NCBI GenBank assembly: GCA_938020525.1
Contig: CALIHW010000103.1
Span: 1-64,000, forward strand
Length of the DNA: 64,000 nucleotides
From: an uncultured Granulosicoccaceae bacterium
Lineage (GTDB): Bacteria > Pseudomonadota > Gammaproteobacteria > Granulosicoccales > Granulosicoccaceae
Reading direction: 5' to 3'
Part shown: positions 7,342 to 17,492 of the stretch, piece by piece
Position numbering within the stretch: position 1 is the first letter of the stretch
Layout of the letters: the number at the start of each line of letters is the position of its first letter
Program-made: the position numbers and the translations under genes
The notes under the pieces: model-generated
Seen by the model: the letters and a program-made list of their open reading frames with translations, nothing else
What the model was told of the DNA's origin: nothing
The model's database searches: none

Positions 7342-7640
7342 ATGCACTTTGTAGTACAGGAGTATTTCGCGAACAGCATATTAGTATCCTGATTAATGAA
7401 CTCATGTGATTATGTAGCGGAAATTGCGCGCCACTGGGGGCAGGCATGCTGGGTAACCCGGTGGGATCTCTGGTGAAGGCAACGGCAAATGTCGAGAAGC
7501 AGGTAGCAAAAAAACTCGTAATTGACGCAGTCTCTTTACGATATCTGATTTCCTTTAATAATAATTCAATACGTTTGATGTAGCGTTACAGGTGTGGGAT
7601 TGGTTACAATTGCCTCCTATTATTATCCGATGCCCACCGC

Positions 7641-8186
7641 TTGAAAACTGTTTCCACAGAACTGCTTGATATTGTCGACGACGAAGATCAGGTGATCGGT
7701 TCCGCGACGCGTGGTGAAATTCATCAGCAGGCGCTGATGCATCGCTCAGTGCATATTATTGTGTTGGATGGCAAAGGTCGCGTGTTGTTGCAAAAGCGTT
7801 CAATGCAGAAAGATCAGTGTGCCGGAATGTGGGACACCTCTTGTGCCGGACATGTCGAGTCCGGTCACAGCTATGCAGAAACCGCTCCCCGGGAATTGCA
7901 GGAAGAGCTTGGTATTGATGGTCCGCTGCATCAACTGTTTAAGATGCATCCGACCAAAGATAATGGTCAGGAATTCGCGCTGGTTTATACAATAGAACAT
8001 GCTGGGCCGTTTACACCTGCTGTCGATGAGATAGATGAACTAAAGTGGTATTCGTTTGAAGAAGTGGACAACTGGCTCCATAGGCTGTCATCGATCAGTA
8101 TCGATCAGCATGATCTGACCAGTGGATTTATGGAAATATGGCGCCAGTATCGAGAGCACCATGAGTATCGAGAGCACCATGTGTGA
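7641..8186 (+). CDS. Nudix hydrolase
   Basis: A 181-residue Nudix protein, similar in layout to YfcD/Idi-like hydrolases. The Nudix box is GHVESGHSYAETAPREL followed by QEELGI: the catalytic REL-x-EE-x-G part is intact, but the first Glu of the consensus (G-x5-E) is a His. The N-terminus (ELLDIVDDEDQVIGSATR) resembles the substrate-side strand of isopentenyl-diphosphate isomerase-like Nudix proteins. The start is a TTG at 7641, for which I see no strong ribosome site, so the N-terminus is uncertain. The C-terminus (QYREHHEYREHHV) results from an 18-bp tandem duplication. It lies 18 bp upstream of queA and may be co-transcribed. Substrate unknown. Confidence 0.85.
   Translation: MKTVSTELLDIVDDEDQVIGSATRGEIHQQALMHRSVHIIVLDGKGRVLLQKRSMQKDQCAGMWDTSCAGHVESGHSYAETAPRELQEELGIDGPLHQLFKMHPTKDNGQEFALVYTIEHAGPFTPAVDEIDELKWYSFEEVDNWLHRLSSISIDQHDLTSGFMEIWRQYREHHEYREHHV
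8145..8180 (+). repeat. 18-bp tandem duplication at the Nudix gene end
   Basis: Two 18-bp copies, CAGTATCGAGAGCACCAT and GAGTATCGAGAGCACCAT, differ only at the first base. They encode the repeated YREHH at the C-terminus of the Nudix protein, six bases before its stop. It is an in-frame, apparently recent duplication. Confidence 0.85.
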
Positions 8187-8204
8187 CCTGCAAGGTGTTG
8201 CCTG

Positions 8205-9227
8205 ATGCAAGCCAGTGATTTTGACTACGACTTGCCGGAAGCACTGATAGCGCAACATCCACCGGAGCACAGAAGCGGCGGCAGGCTGCTATGTCTTGGT
8301 GATGGCAAGCTTGATCATTTGCAGATTGCAGATTTTCCTTCGCGGTTGCGTGCGGGTGACTTGCTGGTGATGAATGATACCCGTGTCTATCCTGCACGGT
8401 TAAACGGCAGGAAAGCTACCGGTGGCAAGGTTGAATTGCTGGTAGAGAATATTCTTGATGAGAACACTGCGCTTTGTCTCTGTAAAGCCAGTAAGTCCCC
8501 AAAGGCAGGTGTTGAGCTGGTTTTTGATAGTGGTGGCAGTGCTGTTGTGCAAGGTCGCGAGCATGATCTGTTTCGTATAGAGTTTACCCTTGATGCGACA
8601 TTGCTTGAGTATTTGCAGCAACATGGGTCACTACCATTGCCACCTTATATTGAAAGACCGGTTGAGCGTGATGATTTAGAGCGATATCAAACTGTCTTTG
8701 CAAATCGCACGGGTGCGGTGGCAGCACCGACTGCAGGTTTGCACTTTGATAAAGAGTTGTTATCTCAGTGTGCGAGTAAGGGTGTTGAGCAAACGTTTGT
8801 AACGCTTCATGTCGGGGCTGGTACGTTTCAGCCTGTACGTGGCGATGATTTAGACAGTCACGTTATGCATGCAGAGTGGCTAAGTGTTACTGATGAGGTA
8901 TGCCAACAAATACAACAGACAAAACAAAAGGGTGGGCGCGTTATTGCCATAGGTACCACCGTTGTCAGAGCGCTTGAAACAGCGGCGTTGGGTGGTGTGC
9001 TGCAGCCCTATGAAGGCGATACCCGTTTATTTCTTAAACCCGGTGATCAGTTTAAGGTGGTGGATGGTTTGCTAACCAACTTCCATCTGCCGCGTTCAAC
9101 GCTACTGATGCTGGTCTGTGCATTCGGTGGTAAGCAAAGATTACTGGATGCGTATAATGCGGCGGTTGAGCACGAGTACAGATTTTTCAGCTATGGTGAT
9201 GCCATGTTGATCTGGCCTGAATGTTAA
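8205..9227 (+). CDS. queA: tRNA preQ1(34) S-adenosylmethionine ribosyltransferase-isomerase
   Basis: A 340-residue QueA of normal length. It transfers and isomerises the ribose of S-adenosylmethionine onto preQ1 at wobble position 34, giving epoxyqueuosine in tRNAs with GUN anticodons. Recognisable segments are DFDYDLPEALIAQHP at the N-terminus, LVMNDTRVYPARL, GAVAAPTAGLHFD, TLHVGAGTFQPV and the C-terminal TNFHLPRSTLLMLVCAFGG. It precedes tgt by 114 bp in the standard queA-tgt-yajC-secDF order. Note that the order of pathway steps is reversed relative to gene order, since Tgt acts first. Confidence 0.97.
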   Translation: MQASDFDYDLPEALIAQHPPEHRSGGRLLCLGDGKLDHLQIADFPSRLRAGDLLVMNDTRVYPARLNGRKATGGKVELLVENILDENTALCLCKASKSPKAGVELVFDSGGSAVVQGREHDLFRIEFTLDATLLEYLQQHGSLPLPPYIERPVERDDLERYQTVFANRTGAVAAPTAGLHFDKELLSQCASKGVEQTFVTLHVGAGTFQPVRGDDLDSHVMHAEWLSVTDEVCQQIQQTKQKGGRVIAIGTTVVRALETAALGGVLQPYEGDTRLFLKPGDQFKVVDGLLTNFHLPRSTLLMLVCAFGGKQRLLDAYNAAVEHEYRFFSYGDAMLIWPEC

Positions 9228-9236
9228 TCTGAAGAC

Positions 9237-9277
9237 TAACCGGAATACTGGCCTGGATGCTAACCAGAATACTGGCC
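9237..9277. repeat. 24-bp-period direct repeat between queA and tgt
   Basis: TAACCGGAATACTGGCC at 9237-9253 recurs as TAACCAGAATACTGGCC at 9261-9277, a 24-bp period with one mismatch. A weaker relative (TGGCCTGAATGTTAA) overlaps the end of queA, suggesting that the array grew from the gene terminus. Confidence 0.7.
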
Positions 9278-9335
9278 TCACCCTCAAAGCTTGTTAAGTA
9301 ACATATATCAGTGAAACCTATTTTTAACCGGATAA

Positions 9336-10454
<1,119 letters not shown>

Positions 10455-10532
10455 AGTTAGCTTACTTTAAGCGAGTTGTTAGTGAGTTAATGTCTGTTCG
10501 CGGGTTTAGAAGTTTCCCAAGCGTCTGTTTTG

Positions 10533-10641
10533 TTTTTTTAAATCATCTGGAGTCGGGTCAAAGCGCCATGGATGGCGCGTGAGCGCCAGCGGCACAGGGA
10601 TGTGCCATTGGCGCGACCCGACGGAGGGTGATTTAAAAAAA
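10533..10641. repeat. Structured palindromic repeat element (multi-stem)
   Basis: A perfect 13-bp outer stem (TTTTTTTAAATCA at 10533-10545, TGATTTAAAAAAA at 10629-10641) is followed inward by an 8-bp stem (GTCGGGTC at 10552, GACCCGAC at 10615). Inside are two hairpins: GCGCCA-TGGA-TGGCGC at 10563-10578, and GCGCCA/TGGCGC (10583/10609) that itself encloses GGCACA-GGGA-TGTGCC at 10591-10606. The element and the sequence after it (to about 10735) resemble a structured intergenic repeat I recall from many gammaproteobacterial genomes. No protein-coding role is credible. Confidence 0.75.
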
Positions 10642-10756
10642 TGCCGCAGGCACCCGAAGGGCAAAGAAGTGCGCAAAGCGTTTTTGGTTACTTTGGCCGC
10701 TTTTGCAAAAGTGACTCGTAGAGCCAGGGACTGGCTTCGAAAAACGCCATGGATGG

Positions 10757-10890
10757 CAAGCCAGAGCAACAAGCCAGAGCAACAAGCCAGAGCAACAAGC
10801 CAGATCGACACTCCAGATCGACAAGCCACTCAAGTGAGAGCAAATAGCCAAAACGACAAGCCAGATCGACAAACCGCTCAAGCCAGAGCA
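10757..10890. repeat. 13-bp tandem repeat array downstream of the structured element
   Basis: CAAGCCAGAGCAA is repeated in three identical copies from 10757, then as CAAGCCAGATCGA and CACTCCAGATCGA at exact 13-bp steps to 10821. Broken copies follow to about 10890. Because 13 is not a multiple of 3, translation gives different repeats in each frame, so overlapping frames on both strands are artefacts. The array fills the gap between the structured repeat and yajC. Confidence 0.8.
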
Positions 10891-10988
10891 CAGAGACCCA
10901 ACCAGCCCAAGTCCGCAAAATCAAAACTTAAAGCAAGCAAGCCGCTTGTGGCATAATCCGCGGTTTGAAACGACCCACGGAGAGTCCG

Positions 10989-11312
10989 ATGTCATTTTTC
11001 ATATCAGATGCGCACGCCCAAGCAGCTGGCGGCCAGGGATCAATGATCAGTCTGTTGCTGCCGTTCCTGTTACTTCCGATTTTCTATTTCCTGATGATTC
11101 GTCCGCAGCAGAAGCGAATGAAGGAACACAAAGCCATGGTTGACGCCCTCAAAAAGGGTGATGAGGTTGTGACCAATGGCGGTCTCGGCGGTACGATTAC
11201 CAAGGTCAGTGATGGTTTCTTTCAGGTCAAGATTGCTGAAAATACTGAAGTGACTGTGCAACAAAATGCAATTGCCAATCTGTTGCCGAAAGGGACTTTG
11301 AAAAAAGTCTGA
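10989..11312 (+). CDS. yajC: Sec translocon accessory protein YajC
   Basis: A 107-residue small inner-membrane protein with one membrane segment (about residues 18-37, SLLLPFLLLPIFYFLMIRPQ) and the family signature RPQQKRMKEHKAMVDALKKGDEVVTNGG. It associates with SecDF and YidC. The ATG at 10989 has GGAG seven bases upstream; an in-frame TTG at 10965 would add eight residues but lacks a ribosome site. The first residues before the membrane segment (SFFISDAHAQA) are typical. It is the first gene of the yajC-secD-secF unit. Confidence 0.96.
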   Translation: MSFFISDAHAQAAGGQGSMISLLLPFLLLPIFYFLMIRPQQKRMKEHKAMVDALKKGDEVVTNGGLGGTITKVSDGFFQVKIAENTEVTVQQNAIANLLPKGTLKKV

Positions 11313-11467
11313 TCTTAAGGCCTTTTAATCCGGAATATTGTGGCTATCTTTAATAGTCAAATAGTTTAATAAGCGCATTTTTCGGCATACGATTTAACAC
11401 TCTGGCCGGCGATGAATCCGGTTTCTGACAATTGCTTGACGAGCGCTCGATCCTCTGTGGTTAGTCC

Positions 11468-13324
11468 ATGATAAATAAATACCCCCTGTGGAAGTATCTG
11501 CTGCTGGCTGTCGTGGTCGGCGCCGGTCTGCTGTTTGCGTTGCCCAATGTGTTTGGCGATGACCCCGCGGTTCAAATATCACCCCGCAATGGCGCGCTTG
11601 CTGAAGATCTGGAACAAAACGTTGGATTGACACTTGAAAACGGTGGTATAGAAGATTTTACCCTGCGCGAAGATGATGGCCGCTTGTTGGCGCTTTTTGC
11701 CGATGGCGATGATCAGCTTAAAGGGCGCGATCTGATTCAGCAGAATCACAGCGACCGTAATACCGTAGCTCTTAACCTGGTGCCCGCAACACCTGCGTGG
11801 TTGAGATCAATTGCCAAGCCCATGGGGCTGGGTCTGGATCTTCGCGGTGGTGTTCACTTTCTTATGGAAGTTGATATCGCTGCGGCAATTACCCAGGCAG
11901 AAGCGAAATATATCGATGATTTCAGAACCTTTCTCCGAGGCAGAGATATTCGCTATCGCGGTGCAAGGCAAACGGGCGATGGAGTGCAGGTACGATTTGA
12001 TGATGCTGAACGGCGTGATGCTGCACTAAGCGCTATTCGGGCTGAGTATATTGACCTTGAGTTGGCCCCTGTGGACGACGGGACTGATTTCTATATCAAC
12101 GCGAAGCTGACAGAAATCGCACGTGAAAACGAAAGACGATCAGCACTGGATCAGAACATTATTACGCTGCGAAATCGTGTAAACGAACTCGGTGTAGCAG
12201 AGCCGATAGTTCAGCAGCAGGGTCGTGAGCGCATCGTCGTGCAGTTGCCGGGTGTGCAGGACACAACCATTGCAAAGGAAATTCTCGGCGCTACTGCAAC
12301 GCTTGAATACCGCATGGTGCACGGTTCATCTACGGACTGGTACGCTGCTCAGGAAACCGGCCGGGTACCTGCCAATACCAAGCTTTATAATTTAAGAGAA
12401 GACGGAAGTCCGATACTGCTGCAGAGAAGGGTCATTGTGACAGGTGATCAGATCAAGGATGCCTCCTCAGGTATCGATACGCAGTCGGGATCGCCAGCGG
12501 TATTTATAAATCTTGATGGTGCTGGTGCCAAGCGCATGCAGGATGTCAGTTCCGAAAATATCGGTAATCCGATGGCTGTTGTGTTTATTGAAACGCAAGT
12601 GACTACGGTTAAAAAAGGCGATGAGTACGAAAAGAAGCGTACCCGCGTTGAAGAGGTGATTAATGTTGCGACTATTCGCGATGTTTTAAGTCACCGTTTC
12701 CAAACCACGGGGCTTGATACTAGCGAAGCGCGCAATCTTTCATTGCTTCTCAGGGCGGGTGCGCTGAAAGCGCCAGTCGAGATTGTTGAAGAGCGAACTG
12801 TTGGTCCAAGCCTGGGTCAGGAGAATATTGATCGCGGTAAAATGTCTGTTCTTATTGGTCTTGCACTAGTTTTGATATTCATGGCTTTTTACTACAAGGC
12901 GTTTGGTGTTATTGCAGATCTTGCACTGGTGACAAATCTGGTGTTGATTGTGGCTTTGCTTTCCATGTTACCCACTTCGTTAACGTTGCCGGGTATTGCA
13001 GGCATCGTGTTGACGGTCGGTATGGCCGTGGACGCGAATGTTTTGATCTTTGAACGTATCCGAGAAGAACTCCGCAATGGTCAACGTGTTCAGGAAGCCA
13101 TACACGCAGGATACGAAAAAGCCTTTGTAACCATTGCTGATGCAAATGTCACAACGCTTATTGCGGCAGTTGTATTGTTTGTGTTTGGTACCGGCCCGAT
13201 CAAGGGTTTTGCAGTAACGCTTTCAATTGGCATTGTGACTTCCATGTTCACAGCGATTTTTGGTACTCGGGCAATTGTTAACTGGCGCTACGGCGGCAAG
13301 AAGCTTGAAACATTACCTATCTAG
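11468..13324 (+). CDS. secD: Protein translocase subunit SecD
   Basis: A 618-residue SecD. It has an N-terminal membrane segment (about residues 7-26), a long periplasmic region with the LGLDLRGGVHFLMEVD motif at its start, and a C-terminal block of five membrane segments (about 455-605). The latter contains GIVLTVGMAVDANVLIFERIREE, the conserved Asp/Arg motif for proton-driven movement. With SecF it uses the proton gradient to complete export of precursors on the periplasmic side. Length matches gammaproteobacterial SecD. The TAG stop codon (13322-13324) is also the terminal trinucleotide of the repeat element that follows. Confidence 0.97.
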   Translation: MINKYPLWKYLLLAVVVGAGLLFALPNVFGDDPAVQISPRNGALAEDLEQNVGLTLENGGIEDFTLREDDGRLLALFADGDDQLKGRDLIQQNHSDRNTVALNLVPATPAWLRSIAKPMGLGLDLRGGVHFLMEVDIAAAITQAEAKYIDDFRTFLRGRDIRYRGARQTGDGVQVRFDDAERRDAALSAIRAEYIDLELAPVDDGTDFYINAKLTEIARENERRSALDQNIITLRNRVNELGVAEPIVQQQGRERIVVQLPGVQDTTIAKEILGATATLEYRMVHGSSTDWYAAQETGRVPANTKLYNLREDGSPILLQRRVIVTGDQIKDASSGIDTQSGSPAVFINLDGAGAKRMQDVSSENIGNPMAVVFIETQVTTVKKGDEYEKKRTRVEEVINVATIRDVLSHRFQTTGLDTSEARNLSLLLRAGALKAPVEIVEERTVGPSLGQENIDRGKMSVLIGLALVLIFMAFYYKAFGVIADLALVTNLVLIVALLSMLPTSLTLPGIAGIVLTVGMAVDANVLIFERIREELRNGQRVQEAIHAGYEKAFVTIADANVTTLIAAVVLFVFGTGPIKGFAVTLSIGIVTSMFTAIFGTRAIVNWRYGGKKLETLPI

Positions 13325-13566
13325 CCTGGATTATTCATCAGGCGACGGTTAAATATTGGCGAAATGCTATGTATACAGTTCCAAACCACTTTTTTAGCAC
13401 CATTTTCAAAATCGCAGTTTGTCTATTCGACGGCAGAAAAAAATCTGGCGTCACATCTCGGCCCATCCTCTTCGGCACGTGGCGGGCCACGTTTCTCAGA
13501 CGATTGGCCGACCTGTTTAGCCAGATTTCCTCTGCACGCCGAATCCTCATGAATTATCCAGGCTAG
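13321..13566. mobile_element. MITE-like inverted-repeat element inserted between secD and secF
   Basis: The ends CTAGCCTGGATTATTCATCA (13321-13340) and TCATGAATTATCCAGGCTAG (13547-13566) are inverted copies with two mismatches in 20. They bound a 246-bp stretch with no credible gene. A smaller perfect hairpin (ACGTGGC-GG-GCCACGT) lies near 13480. The left CTAG supplies the TAG stop of secD. Related termini occur at 61383, 61532 and 61711 behind zipA. It looks like a non-autonomous transposable or other dispersed element splitting the secDF operon. The gap from 13325 to 13633 holds nothing else. Confidence 0.65.
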
Positions 13567-13633
13567 GCGATTTTTTAAGTGCATTTGCTGCAGATAACTA
13601 CTCAACCCATCAAGCTCTAACAGACCGGTTCCA

Positions 13634-14581
13634 ATGGCTAAGAAACAACAACAGAATTACGATGTGCGCTTTGATGTGATGGGGTTGCGTAATGCAGCAA
13701 CAATGATCTCGGCTGCTTTAATACTGATTTCGATTGTTGCACTCGTGTTGCGTGGTTTGAACTTTGGTATCGATTTTACCGGTGGATATATAGTTGAGGC
13801 GGGCTTTGAGCAACCGGCTGAATTACCGGCAATTCGAGAGGCTTTGGCGAGTAGTGATTTTGAAGATGCCATTGTGCAACATTTCGGCACGACCACTGAA
13901 GTATTGGTGAGACTCGCACCTGCGGAAGGGCGCACCGGCGCCACAGTAAACACTGATGTTGATCGTGTATTGGCCGGGCTCGGGCAAGGTGAGGTTACGA
14001 TGCGCCGCGTGGAATTTGTTGGCCCTCAGGTCGGTGAAGAGTTGCGTGAGCAAGGTGGCCTGGCGGTACTGATCGCACTTTTTTTTATTGTTATTTATAT
14101 CTGGCTGCGCTTTGAAAAGAAGTTTTCCGTAGGCGCGGTGGCAGCACTGGTACATGACGTGATAATCACGCTTGGCTTTTTTGCTATAACCCAGATCAAC
14201 TTCGACTTAAGTGTCCTTGCTGCGATTCTTGCGGTAATTGGTTACTCGCTTAACGATACCATCGTTGTGTTTGATAGAATTCGTGAAAACTTTATCGGCA
14301 TACGTAAGAAAGCGCCAATAGAGGTGATGAATATCTCTATTAATCAGACGTTATCGCGTACTATTATCACGTCACTGACCACATTGCTGGTGTTACTCGC
14401 ATTGTTTCTATTGGGCGGTGAATCGATACGAAGCTTTGCGATCGCGTTGATCATTGGGGTGATTGTGGGAACGTATTCATCTATCTACGTTGCCAGTAAT
14501 GCGGTTCTTACTCTTGGGCTTACCCGTGAAGATATGTTGCCGGTAGAAAAAGAAGGTACAGAGCTGGATGATATTCCGTGA
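13634..14581 (+). CDS. secF: Protein translocase subunit SecF
   Basis: A 315-residue SecF with six membrane segments. TM1 (about residues 20-40) is followed by the periplasmic FGIDFTGGYIVEAGF signature, then five C-terminal segments (about 140-300) with GYSLNDTIVVFDRIREN, the equivalent of the SecD proton-relay motif. It forms the SecDF complex. The ATG lies 309 bp after secD because the repeat element separates them. Whether read-through from secD still supplies secF transcription is open. The end of the gene is followed by about 215 bp before the convergent suhB. Confidence 0.97.
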   Translation: MAKKQQQNYDVRFDVMGLRNAATMISAALILISIVALVLRGLNFGIDFTGGYIVEAGFEQPAELPAIREALASSDFEDAIVQHFGTTTEVLVRLAPAEGRTGATVNTDVDRVLAGLGQGEVTMRRVEFVGPQVGEELREQGGLAVLIALFFIVIYIWLRFEKKFSVGAVAALVHDVIITLGFFAITQINFDLSVLAAILAVIGYSLNDTIVVFDRIRENFIGIRKKAPIEVMNISINQTLSRTIITSLTTLLVLLALFLLGGESIRSFAIALIIGVIVGTYSSIYVASNAVLTLGLTREDMLPVEKEGTELDDIP

Positions 14582-14797
14582 TTGATTCGACTGACTGAGT
14601 CCACTGATTCGGGCGCCTGATTGAGTCAATTGGGTGGGGTGGTGAGTTGTTGTATTCGCTCTTGTTAGTGATCGCTGTGCAGTTACCTGAGGTCTGATAC
14701 TAAAGGCCAGATACTCCGATCTGGGCACCCAAGGCAAGTTCCTCAAGACTGGTTATGCAGGGAACGGGAAGGAACGTAGCTTGTTATTTTTCCGCGG

Positions 14798-15595
14798 TTA
14801 TATTTCGTAGACTTTCAGCTCTTTGAATGTCCTGACCATCTGATCAAATATCCTGGGTGTGGCGGCGATGATGTTGCCGGACTGCATCCAGTCACTCTCA
14901 CCTTTGGTATCGCCAATTAGACCTCCCGCCTCGCGCACTATCAATGCACCGGCTGCGACATCCCATGGTTTTAAGTTGTACTGCCAATAACCATCCTGTC
15001 TGCCTGCGGCAACGTAGGCCAGTTCAAGGGCTGCTGACCCATGCCTGCGAATACCCGACGCATTGGTCGTGAAGAAATTCAGTGATTTCAGATAGGCCTC
15101 ATAGTCGCCCTTGCCAGTATTGGAGTAACCCGTTCCGAGCAACGCGTCTTCAAGGCCTGCTCGTTTGCTTACGCGCAGGCGCTTACCGTCAAGCGTCGCG
15201 CCATCACCGCGGGTGGCGGTAAATAGCTCCTGACTGACAGGGTTGTAAATGACGGCTTGTTCCATCCGGTCTTTGTGCGCAACCGCAATTGATACACAAA
15301 ACGATGGATAGCCATGCAGATAGTTCTTAGTGCCGTCGAGCGGATCGATGTACCATTTGTATTCGGCTTTCTCATTACCGACCAGGCCGCTCTCTTCGCA
15401 GATAAATTGATGATCAGGGAAGGAGCGCTGTAAGACGGAGACGATTTCAGCTTCTGTTATCCGGTCTACTTCCGATACAAAGTCGTTTTTGCCTTTCAGT
15501 TCAACGGTCAGGCTGTCCAGCCTGTCCATGTATTTGGTCAATACCCGGCCTCCGGCTCGAGCTGCGCGAACGGCGATGTTAAGCATCGGGTGCAT
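14798..15595 (-). CDS. suhB: Inositol-1-monophosphatase family protein SuhB
   Basis: A 265-residue metal-dependent phosphatase of the IMPase family. Metal-site motifs are visible: EESG (about residues 67-70), WYIDPLDGTKNYLHGYP (about 82-98) and the C-terminal WDVAAGALIVREAGG. SuhB hydrolyses inositol-1-phosphate and, in enterobacteria, also binds the ribosomal-RNA antitermination complex. It is divergent from trmJ, as in many gammaproteobacteria, and convergent with secF. Normal length and intact motifs. Confidence 0.95.
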   Translation of the reverse strand: MHPMLNIAVRAARAGGRVLTKYMDRLDSLTVELKGKNDFVSEVDRITEAEIVSVLQRSFPDHQFICEESGLVGNEKAEYKWYIDPLDGTKNYLHGYPSFCVSIAVAHKDRMEQAVIYNPVSQELFTATRGDGATLDGKRLRVSKRAGLEDALLGTGYSNTGKGDYEAYLKSLNFFTTNASGIRRHGSAALELAYVAAGRQDGYWQYNLKPWDVAAGALIVREAGGLIGDTKGESDWMQSGNIIAATPRIFDQMVRTFKELKVYEI

Positions 15596-15724
15596 TGAGA
15601 GGCGACTCCATGGCTGGGGTTTGGGAGAGTGATGGTGTTAGCCGGCTAAGAATACAGGATTGCGGCCTTTCAGCGCTGATTAATATGGGAAGGTTCGGGA
15701 ATTTTTAAGTGAACAGTTGATTCG

Positions 15725-16483
15725 ATGTTGGATTCAAAAGACATAAAATTTGTCCTGGTAGAGACCAGTAACGGTGGCAACATCGGTGCTGCTGCGCGGG
15801 CGATGAAAACCATGGGTTTGTCTCAACTCGCGCTGGTTAATCCCTGTGAGTACAGAACCTATGAGTGCTACTCAAGGGCTGCCGGTGCTTTTGATGTGCT
15901 GGATAATGCGCTGGTTTGCCAGACGCTTGAAGAAGCGATAGCGGATTGTACGCAGGTGATCGGTACCAGTGCTCGCTTGAGAAGTCTCAGCTGGCCGCAG
16001 TTGGATCCGCATGACTTTACCGAGCTGTTTGGCACTGCACCAGAAGGTTCAAAAATCGCCGTGGTATTTGGCAGAGAGCGTAGCGGGTTAAGCAATGCCG
16101 AGCTCGGTTTATGTTCGCAGCTGGTGGTGATTCCTTCGGTGGCAGATTTTAGTTCCCTGAATATCAGTGCCGCGGTGCAGGTGCTGGCGTATGAAGTGCG
16201 CAGGGCGGTTCTGGCTCAAGATTCTGCGAGTGCTCCCGCAGTTGAAGAAGCGAAGGTTAAATCCGGTGATTTGCCTGCTGACCATGAAGAGCTTGAGCGA
16301 ATGTATGCTCACTTGGAATCGACCATGCTCGATACCGGTTACCTCAACCCAGATAACCCGCGCATGATGATGCCGCGTTTCAGGCGGCTGTTTAATCGTT
16401 CATCATTGAATCGCAGTGAAGTGCAGTTGTTGCGCGGGTTATTCGCGTCACTTGAAAAAATGGCCAGACACATTAAAGCCTGA
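15725..16483 (+). CDS. trmJ: tRNA (cytidine/uridine-32-2'-O)-methyltransferase TrmJ
   Basis: A 252-residue SpoU-family RNA methyltransferase with a trefoil-knot SAM site. Motif 1 is FVLVETSNGGNIGAAARAMK, motif 2 is VFGRERSGLSNAEL and motif 3 is SLNISAAVQVLAYEVRR. A C-terminal helical extension carries the TrmJ-typical LERMYAHLESTMLDTGYL and the MMPRFRRLFNRS segment. It methylates the ribose of nucleotide 32 in several tRNAs. Located between divergent suhB and cysE as usual. Confidence 0.95.
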   Translation: MLDSKDIKFVLVETSNGGNIGAAARAMKTMGLSQLALVNPCEYRTYECYSRAAGAFDVLDNALVCQTLEEAIADCTQVIGTSARLRSLSWPQLDPHDFTELFGTAPEGSKIAVVFGRERSGLSNAELGLCSQLVVIPSVADFSSLNISAAVQVLAYEVRRAVLAQDSASAPAVEEAKVKSGDLPADHEELERMYAHLESTMLDTGYLNPDNPRMMMPRFRRLFNRSSLNRSEVQLLRGLFASLEKMARHIKA

Positions 16484-16625
16484 CGTATGAAAATCTATAA
16501 TTTGCAGTGGGCTTGCAGGCAGTTCCGGTAATACATCGAGCGATCTCTCTGTTTTTTGTTCAGCAGCTCTTTGAATCCGGAAAATAGGCTTTATAATACT
16601 TGAGTAAATTAATCGGGTAATTGGC

Positions 16626-17465
16626 ATGTTTGCGCAAATTAAAGAGGACATCTATTGCGTTTTTGATCGTGATCCCGCGTCGCGCACAGTAATAGAAGTC
16701 CTGACGACTTACCCCGGAACCCACGCGCTGCTGATTCATCGATTGGCGCACTGGTTGTGGAATAAGAAGCTCAAATGGCTGGCGCGGGTGTTTTCCTACA
16801 TCGGTCGCTGGTTCACCGGTATTGAAATTCACCCAGGTGCGACCATCGGGCGGCGTTTTTTTATAGATCACGGCACTGGAGTTGTGATTGGTGAGACAGC
16901 TGAGATCGGTGATGACGTTACTCTGTACCATGGCGTGACTCTCGGTGGCACTTCGTGGAACAAAGGCAAGCGCCACCCAACCGTGCACAATAATGTTGTG
17001 GTTGGGGCTGGAGCAAAAATTCTTGGGCCGATTGTGGTTGGCGAAAACGCCAGAATCGGATCTAACGCGGTAGTAGTGAAAGAGGTTCCGGCCGGTGCGA
17101 CTATGGTGGGTATTCCGGCGCGGCAGGTAGGTAAGAAGGCAGGAATTGCTGATGTGCGCAAAGCAACTGCGGATAAAATCGGTTTCGATGCCTACGGGGT
17201 GACCGACGATTTACCCGATCCGGTTGTTGAAGCGATCGATAAGATGCTCGATCACATTCACGAGACTGACGCTCGTTTTGAAGAGATGCGCTGCGCTCTG
17301 CGCAAGCTCGGTGAGCACGTCGATAAAATGGAGCCGCTGGAAGTCGACGGACTGATGGCTGAGTGTCGCGGGCAAATCAAGGGAGAGACTGCGGGCGATG
17401 ATCAGGTGTTGACTGACGACAGCGCCGCTGTCAGTCAGGGTCCGAAAAGCGTGGTAAAGGCCTGA
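16626..17465 (+). CDS. cysE: Serine O-acetyltransferase
   Basis: A 279-residue serine acetyltransferase. It has an N-terminal helical domain ([20 protein letters not shown], then [13 protein letters not shown]) and a left-handed beta-helix of hexapeptide repeats containing [22 protein letters not shown] and the catalytic-region [16 protein letters not shown]. It makes O-acetylserine for cysteine synthesis, feeding the cysteine that the adjacent IscS uses. The C-terminal tail (about residues 195-279) is long and acidic compared with the shorter CysE usually found before isc operons. It is 84 bp upstream of iscR. Confidence 0.96.
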   Translation: MFAQIKEDIYCVFDRDPASRTVIEVLTTYPGTHALLIHRLAHWLWNKKLKWLARVFSYIGRWFTGIEIHPGATIGRRFFIDHGTGVVIGETAEIGDDVTLYHGVTLGGTSWNKGKRHPTVHNNVVVGAGAKILGPIVVGENARIGSNAVVVKEVPAGATMVGIPARQVGKKAGIADVRKATADKIGFDAYGVTDDLPDPVVEAIDKMLDHIHETDARFEEMRCALRKLGEHVDKMEPLEVDGLMAECRGQIKGETAGDDQVLTDDSAAVSQGPKSVVKA

Positions 17466-17492
17466 GTTTTTTTATTTCGATTCAACGGGATA

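Noticed and set aside
10757-10890. Possible CRISPR array
   Set aside because: Units are 13 bp, directly abutting, without spacers; no cas genes nearby.
10579-10956. 125-codon frame (and several antisense frames) over the tgt-yajC gap
   Set aside because: It spans a palindromic repeat and a 13-bp tandem array; the repetitive peptides arise from the repeats in every frame.
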